Shown: piece after piece, positions 7,366 to 16,167 of the stretch | How the letters are laid out: every line of letters starts with the position of its first letter | How positions within the stretch are numbered: the stretch's first letter is position 1 | From: UM-FILTER-49-7 sp964599895 | Lineage (GTDB): Bacteria > Acidobacteriota > Holophagae > Thermotomaculales > Thermotomaculaceae | Length of the DNA stretch: 43,529 nt | Direction of reading: 5' to 3' | NCBI GenBank assembly: GCA_964599895.1 | Contig: CAZRHT010000020.1 | Location: 1-43,529, forward strand | The notes under the pieces: model-generated | What the model was told of the DNA's origin: nothing | What the model saw: the letters and a program-made list of their open reading frames with translations, nothing else | Databases searched by the model: none | Position numbers and translations under genes: made by a program

Positions 7366-8829
7366 ATGAATTCAGGTAAACGCGTCGGTTTGTTTATGGG
7401 ACCAATACTTTTTCTATTGATTCTGCTGTTGCCGAGGCCGGCGGATTTCCCCCCGGAGGCGCATAAGGTGGCGGCGATTGCGGTATTGATGGCGGTCTGG
7501 TGGATTACCGAGGCAATTCCCATCCCTGCCACTTCGCTGTTGCCACTGGTTTTGTTCCCCCTGCTCCATGTGTCCAGCTCAGCGGTGGCAGCGGCACCCT
7601 ATGCGAATCATCTGATTTTTCTCTTTCTCGGCGGTTTTCTCATTGCGGTAACGATGGAACGATGGGAACTGCACCGCCGGGTGGCCCTACAGACAATCCG
7701 TTTCGTGGGTGCCAGCCCCGGGCGCATTATCCTGGGATTCATGATTGCAGCCGGTTTCCTGTCCATGTGGGTGAGCAATACCGCAACCACGGTGATGATG
7801 GTGCCAATTGGAATGGCGGTAGTACAGAAAGCACGTTCGGAAGGCGAGGCGGGTTCATTCGGTACGGCGCTGATGTTGGCCATAGCCTTTGCCGCCACAA
7901 TCGGCGGCATGGCAACGATCATCGGTACCCCACCCAACACGGTGATGGTGGCGATGGTGGACAAGATGTACGGACAGACCATCACTTTTGCGCAGTGGAT
8001 GGCAGTGGGTGTGCCGATTGCCGTAATCATGATGGTGGCATGCTGGATTATACTGACCCGTATCGTATTTAAAATGAAAGGAGAAATTGTACCAGGTGGC
8101 CGTGAGATCATCATGACTGAACTGGCTGGACTTGGCAAAATGAAAAAGGAGGAGAAAGTAATCCTTATCGTGGGACTCTGTGCTGTTTTTGCCTGGATCT
8201 TTCATGGGTTTATTCATGTTACTGCTTTGAAGTTCCTGGATGATGCCACCATTGCCATGACAGCGGCAGTTGTACTGTTCATGATCCCATCTGATTTTAA
8301 GAAAGGGATTTTTCTGTTGGACTGGAAAACGGCGCTGAAAATACCCTGGGGTGTCATCATATTGTTTGGTGGCGGCCTCTCGCTGGCGAACGGGTTTATT
8401 GTTTCAGGACTATCAAAATACATTGCCTTTCAGTTTAACCGGATGGACGGTATTAGTCTGGGGATAGTCGTGATCGTGATTGTACTGGTTACAATTACAT
8501 TGACGGAAATGACTTCCAATACCGCCACTGCCACACTGATGATTCCAATTGTAGGAAGCGTAGCTGTGGCAATGGGATTCCATCCCTACGTGCTGATTCT
8601 CGCGGTGGCTATTTGTTCGTCTCTGGCCTTCATGCTGCCGGTGGCGACACCACCCAACGCAGTGGCGTTCGGTAGTGGAGAAATTACGATTCCCCAGATG
8701 ATAAAAGCCGGAATTTGGGTAGACGTGGTTGGAGTTATACTTACGATTCTCGTTGTGCTGTATGTAATGCCCTATTTCTGGGGGATTACAGCTTCCAGTG
8801 TTCCGGCCTGGGCATCAGTGGTGCATTGA
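7366..8829 (+). CDS. SLC13/DASS family anion:sodium symporter
   Basis: This multi-pass (about 11-13 TM) inner-membrane transporter of 487 residues takes up dicarboxylates, citrate or sulfate, probably with sodium. The duplicated SNT motifs that bind sodium and substrate carboxylate are present: WVSNTATTVMM in the first half and MTSNTATATLM in the second, each followed by a proline hairpin (IGTPPNT and VATPPNA). The segment LFLGGFLIAVTMERW is also typical. I choose ATG 7366 because AGGAGG (7356-7361) lies 4 nt upstream; the GTG at 7363 is too close. Substrate cannot be assigned from sequence alone. The spermidine-synthase-like gene follows after 33 bp and may be co-transcribed. Confidence 0.9.
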   Translation: MNSGKRVGLFMGPILFLLILLLPRPADFPPEAHKVAAIAVLMAVWWITEAIPIPATSLLPLVLFPLLHVSSSAVAAAPYANHLIFLFLGGFLIAVTMERWELHRRVALQTIRFVGASPGRIILGFMIAAGFLSMWVSNTATTVMMVPIGMAVVQKARSEGEAGSFGTALMLAIAFAATIGGMATIIGTPPNTVMVAMVDKMYGQTITFAQWMAVGVPIAVIMMVACWIILTRIVFKMKGEIVPGGREIIMTELAGLGKMKKEEKVILIVGLCAVFAWIFHGFIHVTALKFLDDATIAMTAAVVLFMIPSDFKKGIFLLDWKTALKIPWGVIILFGGGLSLANGFIVSGLSKYIAFQFNRMDGISLGIVVIVIVLVTITLTEMTSNTATATLMIPIVGSVAVAMGFHPYVLILAVAICSSLAFMLPVATPPNAVAFGSGEITIPQMIKAGIWVDVVGVILTILVVLYVMPYFWGITASSVPAWASVVH

Positions 8830-8862
8830 TGATCATGCCCGAAAGGGCTGTGGGAGGCGGTA

Positions 8863-11133
8863 ATGCGTTCTGCCTCAATGAATCATAACAATAAAGATAA
8901 AAGCGGAATTCTCCCTGTTTTCTTTTCGCTGGGCCTTTTCGCACTTATCGGGCAGGTCGTACTTCTCCGTGAATTGATGGTTGTGGCGTGGGGGAACGAA
9001 CTTTCCTTCGGAATCGGTCTTGGGCAGTGGCTTTTGGGTGTGTTCGCAGGTGCGATGGTCGGATCCCGGCTGTCTGAAAGGGTTTCCCGCCCATTTTCCC
9101 TCTTTGTTTTCATGCTGGTTATCACCGACGCTCTTGCTGTCGGAGGAGTGTTGTGGATTCGGGAAATGCCGATCCTTGCCGACGTAATGCCCGGTGCGGC
9201 GATGACATATGGGCAGGTATTTCTTCTGGCTGCCTGGCCATTTTCGCTGGTTGGATTTGCAGTTGGAGTTTCATTCCCCGCCGCTGTTTCGCTGCAGTCA
9301 TCTGGTCCCATAAACAATGGACATGACATTTTCCCCGCCAGTGTGGTGTACATCGTGGAAGGGGCAGGGGCATTCACCGGTTCGTTACTCTTCACTTTTC
9401 TGCTGGCCGGCCGAGTCTCTACAATTGCCATTCTAGGCTGGGTTGGCATAATTTTATTTTCCGCTTTATTCATCGGACATATGCGTCACCATCTGGTTCG
9501 TGGAGTTGTACTGGTAATGCTGTTTTTGAACTTCGTTCTTCTGCTGGCGCCTGGTCGAGTACTTTCCGATTGGTCTATCCGGCAAAGATGGAAGAGCCTT
9601 TCTTCATCGACGCTGGTCGAATCTACGGATTCCCGTTTCCAGAATATTGAAGTGGGAAAACAGGGGGGGCAATATCAGCTCTATGAGGGAGGACGCTTTT
9701 CATTTTCATTTCCCGATGAACCCGGGCAGCGGGTGTTGGCGGCCCATCTGATGGCTCAGCATCCCGACCCGAGGCGAGTGCTGGTACTGGGTACAGTTCT
9801 TGATGGACTGGGAACCGAACTGCTCAGATACCCGGTGACAAAACTGGATTCAGTGGTTCTGGATGCCAAAGTCGTGGATATGCTTCACCGGCTGAACAAA
9901 GATGAAACTGAACAGCTTGAGAAGGACCCCCGTTTCAATGAAATGATTGAAGATGGCAGGCAGTTTGTGCGTTCGCTGTCAAAATCTGATGGGGATAAGT
10001 ATGACGTAGTGTACCTGAATCAGCCGGAGCCGGTTTCCACACTGCTGAACCGCTACTACACCGTAGAGTTTTTTCGCGACATATCCCGCGTTCTCACTCC
10101 GGGCGGGGTTGTTTCTCTGAAGATGACTTCCACAGTCAATTACACAGCCGGTGACCTGGGCCGTGCTGCGAGGACACTGGTTGCCACTGTCCGCTCGATT
10201 TTCCCCTATGTCGTAATTTGTCCGGAATCTCCGCACATGATATTTGCTTCTACAGACAATAGCAGTCTCTCATCGAACCCAACAGAACTTGCCGGACGCT
10301 ACAGGCGCTATAATTTGAAACCGGCGGCAATGGCATTAATGTTTCGTTCCCTCTACCCGACGGAGCGCACCCGTACCCTGATGGAAAAGCTCCAGAGAAA
10401 AGAAGGTTCAATTTCCCTCAATTCCGACAATTTTCCGGTTTTGAGCCTCGAATTTGCCCGATTGACAGGCTGGTACAGCGGCAGTCGCATAGCAGGCGTG
10501 TTGCGCTGGTTGGGGCAGGTCCCATGGATCTGGGCTGTTGTCCTTTTGTTGTTTGCGGCGATTACATTTGTATTTGCAGGGAAAATCCGCGCTTCAGCAC
10601 TGATCATTGCCGGAGCGGCCGGTTTTTCAGCAATGGCACTGGAACTGGTAGTTGTGTATGTTTTTCAATCTGACATAGGCATGGTGTATGGCAAAGTGGG
10701 GCTTCTGATCGGGGTCTTTATGACCGGTTTGCCCCTTGGTGCCTGGTCGGGAGACAGGAGCCTCCGACGACACAAGGAGTCCGAAAAAGCACAATCTCTC
10801 CTGCGGATCGCCGTTCTTTCCATGATAACCCTTGTTTCCGTGTTTCTGCTGATAAAGTGGGGCGATTTCCGGCTTCCGACGGCTGGATTCTATCTGGTGA
10901 TGGGTGCGGACGGTTTCTTCACCGGGTTGGTTTTCCCACCTGCTGTAGCTCTGGCAAAGGGAAGGGCTGGCACGCTGGTTTTGTCTGCCGGGTGGGTGGA
11001 TGCACTGGATCACGGGGGTGGAGCACTCGGTGCCATGTTGACCGGCGGGTTTCTACTGCTCTTGCTGGGCGTCCCGGTGACGTTGCTCTTTCTGCTGGGG
11101 GTTCTCGGCGTTGCGGCCTGGAGCCTGGGTTGA
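8863..11133 (+). CDS. Integral membrane protein with embedded spermidine-synthase-like domain
   Basis: The 756-residue protein has an N-terminal block of about seven TM helices (residues 15-230), a soluble spermidine-synthase-like domain (about 255-470) and a second TM block (about 515-755). The central domain keeps landmarks of the membrane-bound aminopropyltransferase-like family: LYEGGRFSFSFPDE, a DGRQFVRS segment and LNRYYTVEFFRD. However, the SAM/dcSAM-binding glycine motif (usually GGGDGG or GGGxGG) is reduced to LGTVLDGLG, and the catalytic acidic residue region reads YLNQPEP instead of the usual D-x-P. I would not call it an active spermidine synthase. The family's role is unclear; a redox or transport accessory function is possible. 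ATG 8863 has GGGAGG upstream; the ATG at 8878 is an alternative. Confidence 0.72.
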   Translation: MRSASMNHNNKDKSGILPVFFSLGLFALIGQVVLLRELMVVAWGNELSFGIGLGQWLLGVFAGAMVGSRLSERVSRPFSLFVFMLVITDALAVGGVLWIREMPILADVMPGAAMTYGQVFLLAAWPFSLVGFAVGVSFPAAVSLQSSGPINNGHDIFPASVVYIVEGAGAFTGSLLFTFLLAGRVSTIAILGWVGIILFSALFIGHMRHHLVRGVVLVMLFLNFVLLLAPGRVLSDWSIRQRWKSLSSSTLVESTDSRFQNIEVGKQGGQYQLYEGGRFSFSFPDEPGQRVLAAHLMAQHPDPRRVLVLGTVLDGLGTELLRYPVTKLDSVVLDAKVVDMLHRLNKDETEQLEKDPRFNEMIEDGRQFVRSLSKSDGDKYDVVYLNQPEPVSTLLNRYYTVEFFRDISRVLTPGGVVSLKMTSTVNYTAGDLGRAARTLVATVRSIFPYVVICPESPHMIFASTDNSSLSSNPTELAGRYRRYNLKPAAMALMFRSLYPTERTRTLMEKLQRKEGSISLNSDNFPVLSLEFARLTGWYSGSRIAGVLRWLGQVPWIWAVVLLLFAAITFVFAGKIRASALIIAGAAGFSAMALELVVVYVFQSDIGMVYGKVGLLIGVFMTGLPLGAWSGDRSLRRHKESEKAQSLLRIAVLSMITLVSVFLLIKWGDFRLPTAGFYLVMGADGFFTGLVFPPAVALAKGRAGTLVLSAGWVDALDHGGGALGAMLTGGFLLLLLGVPVTLLFLLGVLGVAAWSLG

Positions 11134-11258
11134 GGAGAGAGAAAGGTAATAGGGAAGGATGATGAGCGGGGGAGGGGCAACAATCCTGATGTCTGAACAT
11201 GCCTTACGACCGGTTCCATTACCGAAATGAGAAGTTGTAACTCTGGTTCGCTGACTCG

Positions 11259-11669
11259 TCAGGGCATCAGGTCAGACTTATCCACTCCGAGAGCATCAGC
11301 GAGTTCGCCCAAATCATGACTCACATAAACCTTTACACCGCGATCTTCGATTAAAGCCTTATACATGCGAATAGTACCATACAGCAGATCGTTGGGAACG
11401 AGGTAGCATGCCTTTATCGGTGGCCCTGACTTTCTAAACTTTTCTTCTGTTTTACAGATTTGTCTCACCTCTTCAAATCGGAGGTCAATTGATGTAATTG
11501 CAGATAAGTCATGAAAACGATTAACCTGAAAAAGCCCTTTGCGTTCGATACATTCCCGACAGATTGCAACGTCATTCATCTGATCTGTCGTCAATTTACC
11601 TTCCGGCCGACAAATGAGTAAGTTAATATCACTTCGATAATTACCATAATTGAATGGACATGCAATCAT
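11259..11669 (-). CDS. STAS/SpoIIAA-like small cytoplasmic protein
   Basis: The 136-residue soluble protein starts at an ATG with GGAGG 6 nt upstream. The layout (an N-terminal strand LLICRPEGKLT, a helix DQMNDVAICRECIE, the FNRFHDLS-like strand RFHDLSAITSIDL, then alternating helices and strands) fits STAS/SEC14-like SpoIIAA-fold proteins that are usually annotated hypothetical. There is no catalytic motif and no membrane segment. It has its own plausible promoter at 11733-11761 and is separated from the methyltransferase-like gene by 282 bp, so it is probably transcribed alone. Function unknown; the fold call is moderate. Confidence 0.5.
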   Translation of the reverse strand: MIACPFNYGNYRSDINLLICRPEGKLTTDQMNDVAICRECIERKGLFQVNRFHDLSAITSIDLRFEEVRQICKTEEKFRKSGPPIKACYLVPNDLLYGTIRMYKALIEDRGVKVYVSHDLGELADALGVDKSDLMP

Positions 11670-11732
11670 GATCTACCTCCTCCCCAGGGAGCCGGTTGAC
11701 AAACGATTTTTTGGAAGGCAAAAATTTAATTC

Positions 11733-11761
11733 ATTATGACATGAGTTCCAAACCGGTGCAA
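11733..11761 (-). promoter_or_regulatory. Probable promoter of the STAS-like gene
   Basis: Read on the minus strand: TTGCAC (11761-11756), a 17-nt spacer and CATAAT (11738-11733), about 57 nt of leader before ATG 11669. Sequence match only. Confidence 0.45.
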
Positions 11762-11951
11762 TCAATTTTTGATATTGGGTGATTCTTACTTTCACCTTGA
11801 AGCTATACCAATGGGCCTTGTTCTTACGTTGTCCAATATTTTTTGTTTTGGAATCGAAGATGATGTGATACGTCCCTGTATCTTCTCAATCTTTCATCCG
11901 GCCGAAGACGGAGATTCCTGGGGGAGCGTTCATGGATTATTCAGTTGCCTG

Positions 11952-12407
11952 TCAGAGCCAACGGCCCACTTTGCTCTTATACGATAGGTATGAGTCGCCG
12001 AAGGACTGAGCTAACTTGTTTTCTTCGTAGGGACAGAAGAAATTATTGATGATCACAAAATAGGCAAGACCCGCCAGATAGAACGGTAAAGTACCGACAA
12101 AAATTGCCATCGCAAACAGCATTGCTATCATACCCAAATACATCGGGTTTCTGGTAACTCGAAATATCCCTGATGTGACCAGGTAGTCTGACTTCGACGT
12201 TGGACAGATAGCCGTATCCACTTTCTTAAATAACCACCAACTCCATATCATTATCGCAAATCCGAATATGCCCAGAACAATACCGGGAACCCGATTGGAG
12301 TATATCTGCAGTTTGCCCAATGGCGTGGTCCAATTCAGTACCGCAGCGACCAGAACGAGAAGTTGTGCTATCTTCGGTGGCCGGAAATCAGTGATGTGAA
12401 TGTTCAT
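11952..12407 (-). CDS. Isoprenylcysteine carboxyl methyltransferase-like (PEMT/ICMT) membrane protein
   Basis: The 151-residue protein has about four TM segments. The C-terminal half carries the ICMT/PEMT signature: a RNPMYLGM segment for SAM contact, then a loop with EENKLAQSFGDSYLSYK, which matches the conserved E-E-x-L-x-x-x-F-G-x-x-Y pattern. Bacterial members often methylate lipids or isoprenoid-like groups, but no substrate can be inferred. I start at ATG 12407, with GGAGG spaced 5 nt; the longer frame to 12470 adds 21 residues and lacks a good ribosome binding site. It lies 90 bp downstream of the MarR gene and probably shares its promoter, making it the likely regulatory target. Confidence 0.75.
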   Translation of the reverse strand: MNIHITDFRPPKIAQLLVLVAAVLNWTTPLGKLQIYSNRVPGIVLGIFGFAIMIWSWWLFKKVDTAICPTSKSDYLVTSGIFRVTRNPMYLGMIAMLFAMAIFVGTLPFYLAGLAYFVIINNFFCPYEENKLAQSFGDSYLSYKSKVGRWL

Positions 12408-12497
12408 GATTGCCTCCAACTGCGAAACTGAAAATGGAAGAATGCCTTGATGTTGCGCACGTACTGTCATAGTTAAGATTGAACATGATCTTTGACC

Positions 12498-12932
12498 TCA
12501 AGACAATTCGTTTAACAACGATTGGAGTGTTTTCCGAGTCGTCTGAATATCTTTTTTTGAAATATTAGAAAATAAAGTGTCTACTGTTTCCCCGTCTCTC
12601 TTGAGAACAGCTTCGAATAGTTCATGTCCCTTTGAACTGAGTATGATGTGTGGAGAGCGCTTGTGCCGTGGGTTGTCCTGAGTTACCGCCAGGCCTTTGT
12701 CCAGCAATGAATTCACGGTAACCTGAACATGCTGCCTTGAGACCTTATACCTTTGGGCAATTTCGGGAACGGACAACATTTTTTCCCGATAGAGAAATTC
12801 CAGTACGGCCCGGTCGGCGACAGAAATTCCCAGCCCTTCGAGGTTTTCGCTGGATTTCTGACTGAGAGCCCGGAATAATCTGCGAATGAGCCAAATAGCC
12901 TGGTAGGCTTCACTATTGATTGCTTTGGACAT
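12498..12932 (-). CDS. MarR family transcriptional regulator
   Basis: The 144-residue winged-helix repressor has an N-terminal dimer helix, a wHTH core (SVPEIAQRYKVSRQHVQVTV as helix-turn-helix, then the wing NPRHKRSPHIIL) and C-terminal dimer helices. I place the start at ATG 12932 because GGGAGG is 5-6 nt upstream; the ATG at 12947 has no such site. A perfect 12-bp inverted repeat overlaps its promoter, so autorepression is likely. The effector is unknown. It is followed by the ICMT-like gene on the same strand, probably in one transcript, and the upstream minus-strand membrane protein ends 184 bp away. Confidence 0.88.
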   Translation of the reverse strand: MSKAINSEAYQAIWLIRRLFRALSQKSSENLEGLGISVADRAVLEFLYREKMLSVPEIAQRYKVSRQHVQVTVNSLLDKGLAVTQDNPRHKRSPHIILSSKGHELFEAVLKRDGETVDTLFSNISKKDIQTTRKTLQSLLNELS

Positions 12933-12943
12933 AATTACCTCCC

Positions 12944-12994
12944 ACATAATGACAATACACTTGTCATTATGTCATTCGACAAGTGAGTTGTCAA
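12944..12994 (-). promoter_or_regulatory. marR promoter with overlapping palindromic operator
   Basis: On the minus strand, TTGACA (12994-12989), a 17-nt spacer and CATAAT (12971-12966). A perfect 12-bp inverted repeat, ACATAATGACAA (12944-12955) and TTGTCATTATGT (12961-12972), separated by 5 nt, covers the -10 box and the predicted start. A second dyad, CACTTGTC (12958-12965) with GACAAGTG (12978-12985), lies in the spacer. This is a typical MarR autoregulatory site. Confidence 0.75.
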
Positions 12995-13021
12995 GTGTGG
13001 GCGACGATTTAACTGCAAAAG

Positions 13022-13059
13022 TTACATGTTATAGAAGGATCCTATTTGATGACATGTAA
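13022..13059. repeat. Inverted repeat between the minus-strand membrane gene and marR
   Basis: TTACATGT (13022-13029) pairs with ACATGTAA (13052-13059), and inner ATAG (13031-13034) with CTAT (13042-13045). It has no T-tract, so it is not a standard terminator; it could be an operator or a transcript-end hairpin for the gene ending at 13116. Confidence 0.35.
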
Positions 13060-13115
13060 AAGCGCACTCACAATCTATCAAAAATCCAGTGTGGTCTTCC
13101 CGAAATTATTTCACA

Positions 13116-13493
13116 TCATCCGGTCAATAGTCCCAATAATCCAAGGACTGAAACAGTTGCGAAGAGTGATGTTGATGGGAATTTCAGTGGGTTGATATGT
13201 CCTTTTAATGCCACAAAGGCGCTCAAGATTGAGAAGGCAGCCGTAACCGCGGTCAAGAAGACAACCAATTCCGGACGATCAGGATGCAGTGCCACGTAAG
13301 CATAAGCCCAACCCATGGAAAATGTGAAAATGGTGGTGATATGCCAGCAGTAATAGTTGAGCCATTTGGAAGCCTTTGGCAGGTAATTGTCTTCCAATAG
13401 CGGTGATGCAACACGTGGACCACCGACAAAGGTATGTATGACAAATGTGATAGCACTCATAACTGCAGCTGCCCAGAAAAAATATATATTCAT
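13116..13493 (-). CDS. Small four-helix membrane protein, function unknown
   Basis: The roughly 125-residue protein has four hydrophobic segments (about residues 3-22, 45-65, 72-92 and 105-124). A conserved-looking loop HTFVGGPRVASPLL follows TM1, and a WxxYYCWHITT segment begins TM2; the two His residues could bind metal or heme, but this is only a visual impression. The start is ATG 13493 (GTGAGG upstream); a longer frame to 13532 has no ribosome binding site. I do not recognise the family with certainty. It is divergent from the AmmeMemoRadiSam operon and upstream of marR on the same strand. Confidence 0.6.
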   Translation of the reverse strand: MNIYFFWAAAVMSAITFVIHTFVGGPRVASPLLEDNYLPKASKWLNYYCWHITTIFTFSMGWAYAYVALHPDRPELVVFLTAVTAAFSILSAFVALKGHINPLKFPSTSLFATVSVLGLLGLLTG

Positions 13494-13609
13494 ATTCAAA
13501 ACCTCACACGTACTTTTTTCGGACGGTTTCATTCATAAATATTTTATCACGGATTTTCTTTTCAACATTTTCAACTGGAAATTGTCATCTATCTTTTGGT
13601 TTTCTCCGG

Positions 13610-13638
13610 TTGACGGGAGCGGGAGAGACGCCTACATT
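13610..13638 (+). promoter_or_regulatory. Probable promoter of the AmmeMemoRadiSam operon
   Basis: TTGACG (13610-13615), a 17-nt spacer and TACATT (13633-13638), with a start near 13645, about 20 nt before the Memo-AMMECR1 ATG. Confidence 0.55.
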
Positions 13639-13663
13639 TTGTTAGGTACAAATGGGGGACAAT

Positions 13664-15187
13664 ATGAAAGGGATTTTGCTTTTTTGTCTGGTAATGTGTT
13701 TGATTCCTCTTTCAATAGCGGGAGATGAAGGGGTTCGGCCATTTCTGCAAACCGGCAACTGGTACCCCGCCAGCCGATCGGCATTAAGGGAGACGATGAC
13801 TGAACTGTTCACAGGTGTACGAGAGCCCAACCCAAAGTATCGTCCCCGGGCGTTGATTGTGCCGCACGCCGGGCTTTTTTATTCGGGGCGCTGTGCCGCG
13901 TCTGCCTTTTCCCTGTTGAAGGGGTGGAAGGTGGACCGCGTGATCATTCTCGGAGTGGCACACCGGGCAGCGCTTTCCGGTGCCTGCGTATCTGATTTCA
14001 GGTTTGATCGGACGCCCCTGGGGGACATTCCGGTGGATACAAAGATCACTGCAACACTTGGAAAGCTGCCGGGTTTTCAGGTGAACGACAGAATTATGGT
14101 GAATGAACATTCCATTGAAAATGAGCTTCCCTTCCTTCAACATGTGCTGAAAGGCCGGAAGTTCAGCATTGTTCCGGTTCTGTTTGGATCGGTGAGTCAG
14201 AAGCAGTTGAAAGTGTTTGCCGGAGAATTGAGCCGGTATGTCACGGAAACGACGCTGATTGTGGCCAGTTCGGATTTGACGCACTACGGAGAGAATTATG
14301 GCTACGTTCCTTTCAAAAATCATGTCCCCGAGCGATTAAAGAAACTGGATATGGGGTTTTTGAGTCTGGCAATGAAGCTGGATGTGAACGGGCTTCTCCG
14401 CTACAAAAGGAAGACCGGTATCACCGCCTGCGGCTTTGTTCCGATTTCGGTGCTGATGGAAATGATTAAGGGAAAGAATGTGTCCGCCCGGCTGGTTGAT
14501 TATTATAGATCGGGCGATGAAAACGATGATTACAGTTTATCTGTGAGTTATGGTGCCGTAGTGTTTGAAGACAATAAAGAAAAGGGGGAGGACAGAAAGA
14601 TGGATGAAAAACCGTCGGTTCCCAGGCAGATCAGCCATGAAAACCGGGTCTTGCTGTTGAAACTGGCACGGAAAACATTGGAGGCGTATACGCGTTCCGG
14701 AAAACGGCTGGATGTAAACCTTAACAACTATCCAAAGGAACTTCTTGTTCGGCGCAGCGTGTTTGTCACACTCAACAAGGACGGCAACCTCCGTGGCTGT
14801 ATCGGCAACCTCGGGTCGGGCGACTTGTTGCCCGACAGCGTGGCAGATTACACCATCAACGCGGCTGCAAGTGATCCGCGTTTCCAGCCGGTCCAGCACG
14901 ACGAAGTCAAGGATATCAAGATTGAGATTTCAGTAATGACCCCCTTTCATGAAATCCAGGACTATCATCAGATTCGCCTGGGCGTCGATGGGGTAATTAT
15001 TTCAAAGGGTTTTTACCGCGCGGTTTTTCTGCCCCAGGTGGCGACTGAAACCGGATGGAACCTGGATGAGTTTCTGTCCCATCTTTCCATGAAAGCAGGA
15101 CTCTCCGCCGATGCCTACAAAAAACCTGGCATGACATTTTCCGTGTTTCAAGCCGAGGTGTTCAGCGAAGGGAGCGAATTGAAGTGA
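13664..15187 (+). CDS. AmmeMemoRadiSam proteins B and A fused (Memo-AMMECR1), with signal peptide
   Basis: The 507-residue fusion begins with a Sec signal peptide (KGILLFCLVMCLIPLSIAG, cleavage near residue 20). Residues about 25-300 are a Memo domain (AmmeMemoRadiSam protein B) with VPHAGLFYSG, a NEHSIENELPF segment and SSDLTHYG; the His residues are the metal or substrate ligands seen in Memo and LigB-like dioxygenases. Residues about 320-505 are AMMECR1 (protein A) with the hallmark LRGCIGN near residue 376. I choose ATG 13664 (GGGGGA upstream) over ATG 13652. The gene overlaps the DUF362 gene by four bases. The system occurs widely in anaerobic bacteria and archaea, but its reaction is unresolved as far as I know. 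Here the fusion should act outside the cytoplasm. Confidence 0.88.
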   Translation: MKGILLFCLVMCLIPLSIAGDEGVRPFLQTGNWYPASRSALRETMTELFTGVREPNPKYRPRALIVPHAGLFYSGRCAASAFSLLKGWKVDRVIILGVAHRAALSGACVSDFRFDRTPLGDIPVDTKITATLGKLPGFQVNDRIMVNEHSIENELPFLQHVLKGRKFSIVPVLFGSVSQKQLKVFAGELSRYVTETTLIVASSDLTHYGENYGYVPFKNHVPERLKKLDMGFLSLAMKLDVNGLLRYKRKTGITACGFVPISVLMEMIKGKNVSARLVDYYRSGDENDDYSLSVSYGAVVFEDNKEKGEDRKMDEKPSVPRQISHENRVLLLKLARKTLEAYTRSGKRLDVNLNNYPKELLVRRSVFVTLNKDGNLRGCIGNLGSGDLLPDSVADYTINAAASDPRFQPVQHDEVKDIKIEISVMTPFHEIQDYHQIRLGVDGVIISKGFYRAVFLPQVATETGWNLDEFLSHLSMKAGLSADAYKKPGMTFSVFQAEVFSEGSELK

Positions 15188-16167
15188 GCCTGAGCCGCCG
15201 GGAGTTTTTGCAGAAGTGTGCAGGCTCAATGGCATACATGGCGGTAGCCGCGGCATTTCCCGATATCTTTGCCAGGCCCCTGTCAGCGGAAAGCCGGGTG
15301 GTGGAGGTCCGCGATGACTTGTTGAGGCGCTCCGGTGACGATGTGAATCCGGGGGCTGCGGCAAGGTTGTTGAACGAAGCACTCCGGAAATTGCTTGGAG
15401 CAAACTCCGATATTTCCGTGTGGAAAAAATTGTTCAATCCAAAGGAAAAAATTGGAATCAAGGTGTCCTGTCTCCCGGGACGAAAACTTTCTTCCAGCGT
15501 CGGTCTGGTTCACGCCATTACCGAAGGGTTGGGACTGGCGGGAATTCCGGCAAAAAATATTCTTGTGTGGGAACGCACAGCCCGGGAGCTGAAAGAGGCC
15601 GGTTTCAGCCTCTCGCGCCACGGCGTCCGGGTTACGGCAACCGACGAATACGAAGGCGGCGGCTACGACAACCGGATTGCGTTTGCAGGGAGCGTTGGCA
15701 CCTGCTTCAGCGTGTTGATGGAGCAGGTGGATGCAGTAATTTCGGTTCCGGTTTTGAAGGACCATGATATAGCGGGCATTTCGGCCGGGATGAAAAATTT
15801 TTATGGTGCCATCTACAACCCCAACAAGTATCACGGAAATGGATGCAATCCTTTTGTAGCGGATCTGTGCACCCATCCGCTGATCCGGGATAAATTGCGG
15901 CTTGTCGTACTGGATGCCAGCCGGGTGCAACTGCAGAATGGCCCCGCTTACTTTCATCGCTACGCGCTGGAATACGGAGGACTGATTGTGGGCACTGACC
16001 CGGTAGCGGTGGATGCCACCGGCTGGCGGATTGTGGACAGGGAACGGGTGAAAATGGGATTAAAAACATTGAAACAGATGAATCGATTGCCCGGTTACAT
16101 TGCGACTGCGGAGAAAAAGGGCCTGGGCCACCAGGAGGAGAAGTTCATTGACCAGATCATTCTTTGA
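15184..16167 (+). CDS. DUF362 domain protein with Tat signal
   Basis: The 327-residue protein starts at GTG 15184, overlapping the preceding stop (GTGA). The N-terminus SLSRREFLQKCAGS is a clear twin-arginine (Tat) signal, with a hydrophobic stretch to about residue 30. The rest is a DUF362 domain, the family found beside or fused to ferredoxin domains, with segments such as KVSCLPG, VPVLKDHDIAGIS, GMKNFYGAIYNP and GTDPVAVDATGW. No CxxCxxC cluster motif is visible, so an intrinsic 4Fe-4S ferredoxin module is absent in this copy. It is positioned between the Memo-AMMECR1 and radical SAM genes, so a shared extracytoplasmic pathway is likely. Precise biochemistry unknown. Confidence 0.8.
   Translation: MSLSRREFLQKCAGSMAYMAVAAAFPDIFARPLSAESRVVEVRDDLLRRSGDDVNPGAAARLLNEALRKLLGANSDISVWKKLFNPKEKIGIKVSCLPGRKLSSSVGLVHAITEGLGLAGIPAKNILVWERTARELKEAGFSLSRHGVRVTATDEYEGGGYDNRIAFAGSVGTCFSVLMEQVDAVISVPVLKDHDIAGISAGMKNFYGAIYNPNKYHGNGCNPFVADLCTHPLIRDKLRLVVLDASRVQLQNGPAYFHRYALEYGGLIVGTDPVAVDATGWRIVDRERVKMGLKTLKQMNRLPGYIATAEKKGLGHQEEKFIDQIIL

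Noticed and set aside
8837..8848. GCCC-GAAA-GGGC hairpin before the spermidine-synthase-like gene
   Set aside because: Only 4 bp, with no T-tract, and it lies just before the ribosome binding site; too small to call a terminator.
11769..11987. 72-residue plus-strand ORF in the gap between the STAS-like and ICMT-like genes
   Set aside because: Composition is non-protein-like, there is no ribosome binding site, and it overlaps the end of the ICMT-like gene.
16100..16147. Extended radical SAM N-terminus from ATG 16100
   Set aside because: It would add a highly basic, non-homologous stretch lying wholly inside the DUF362 gene, while TTG 16148 has the better ribosome binding site and preserves the Tat signal.
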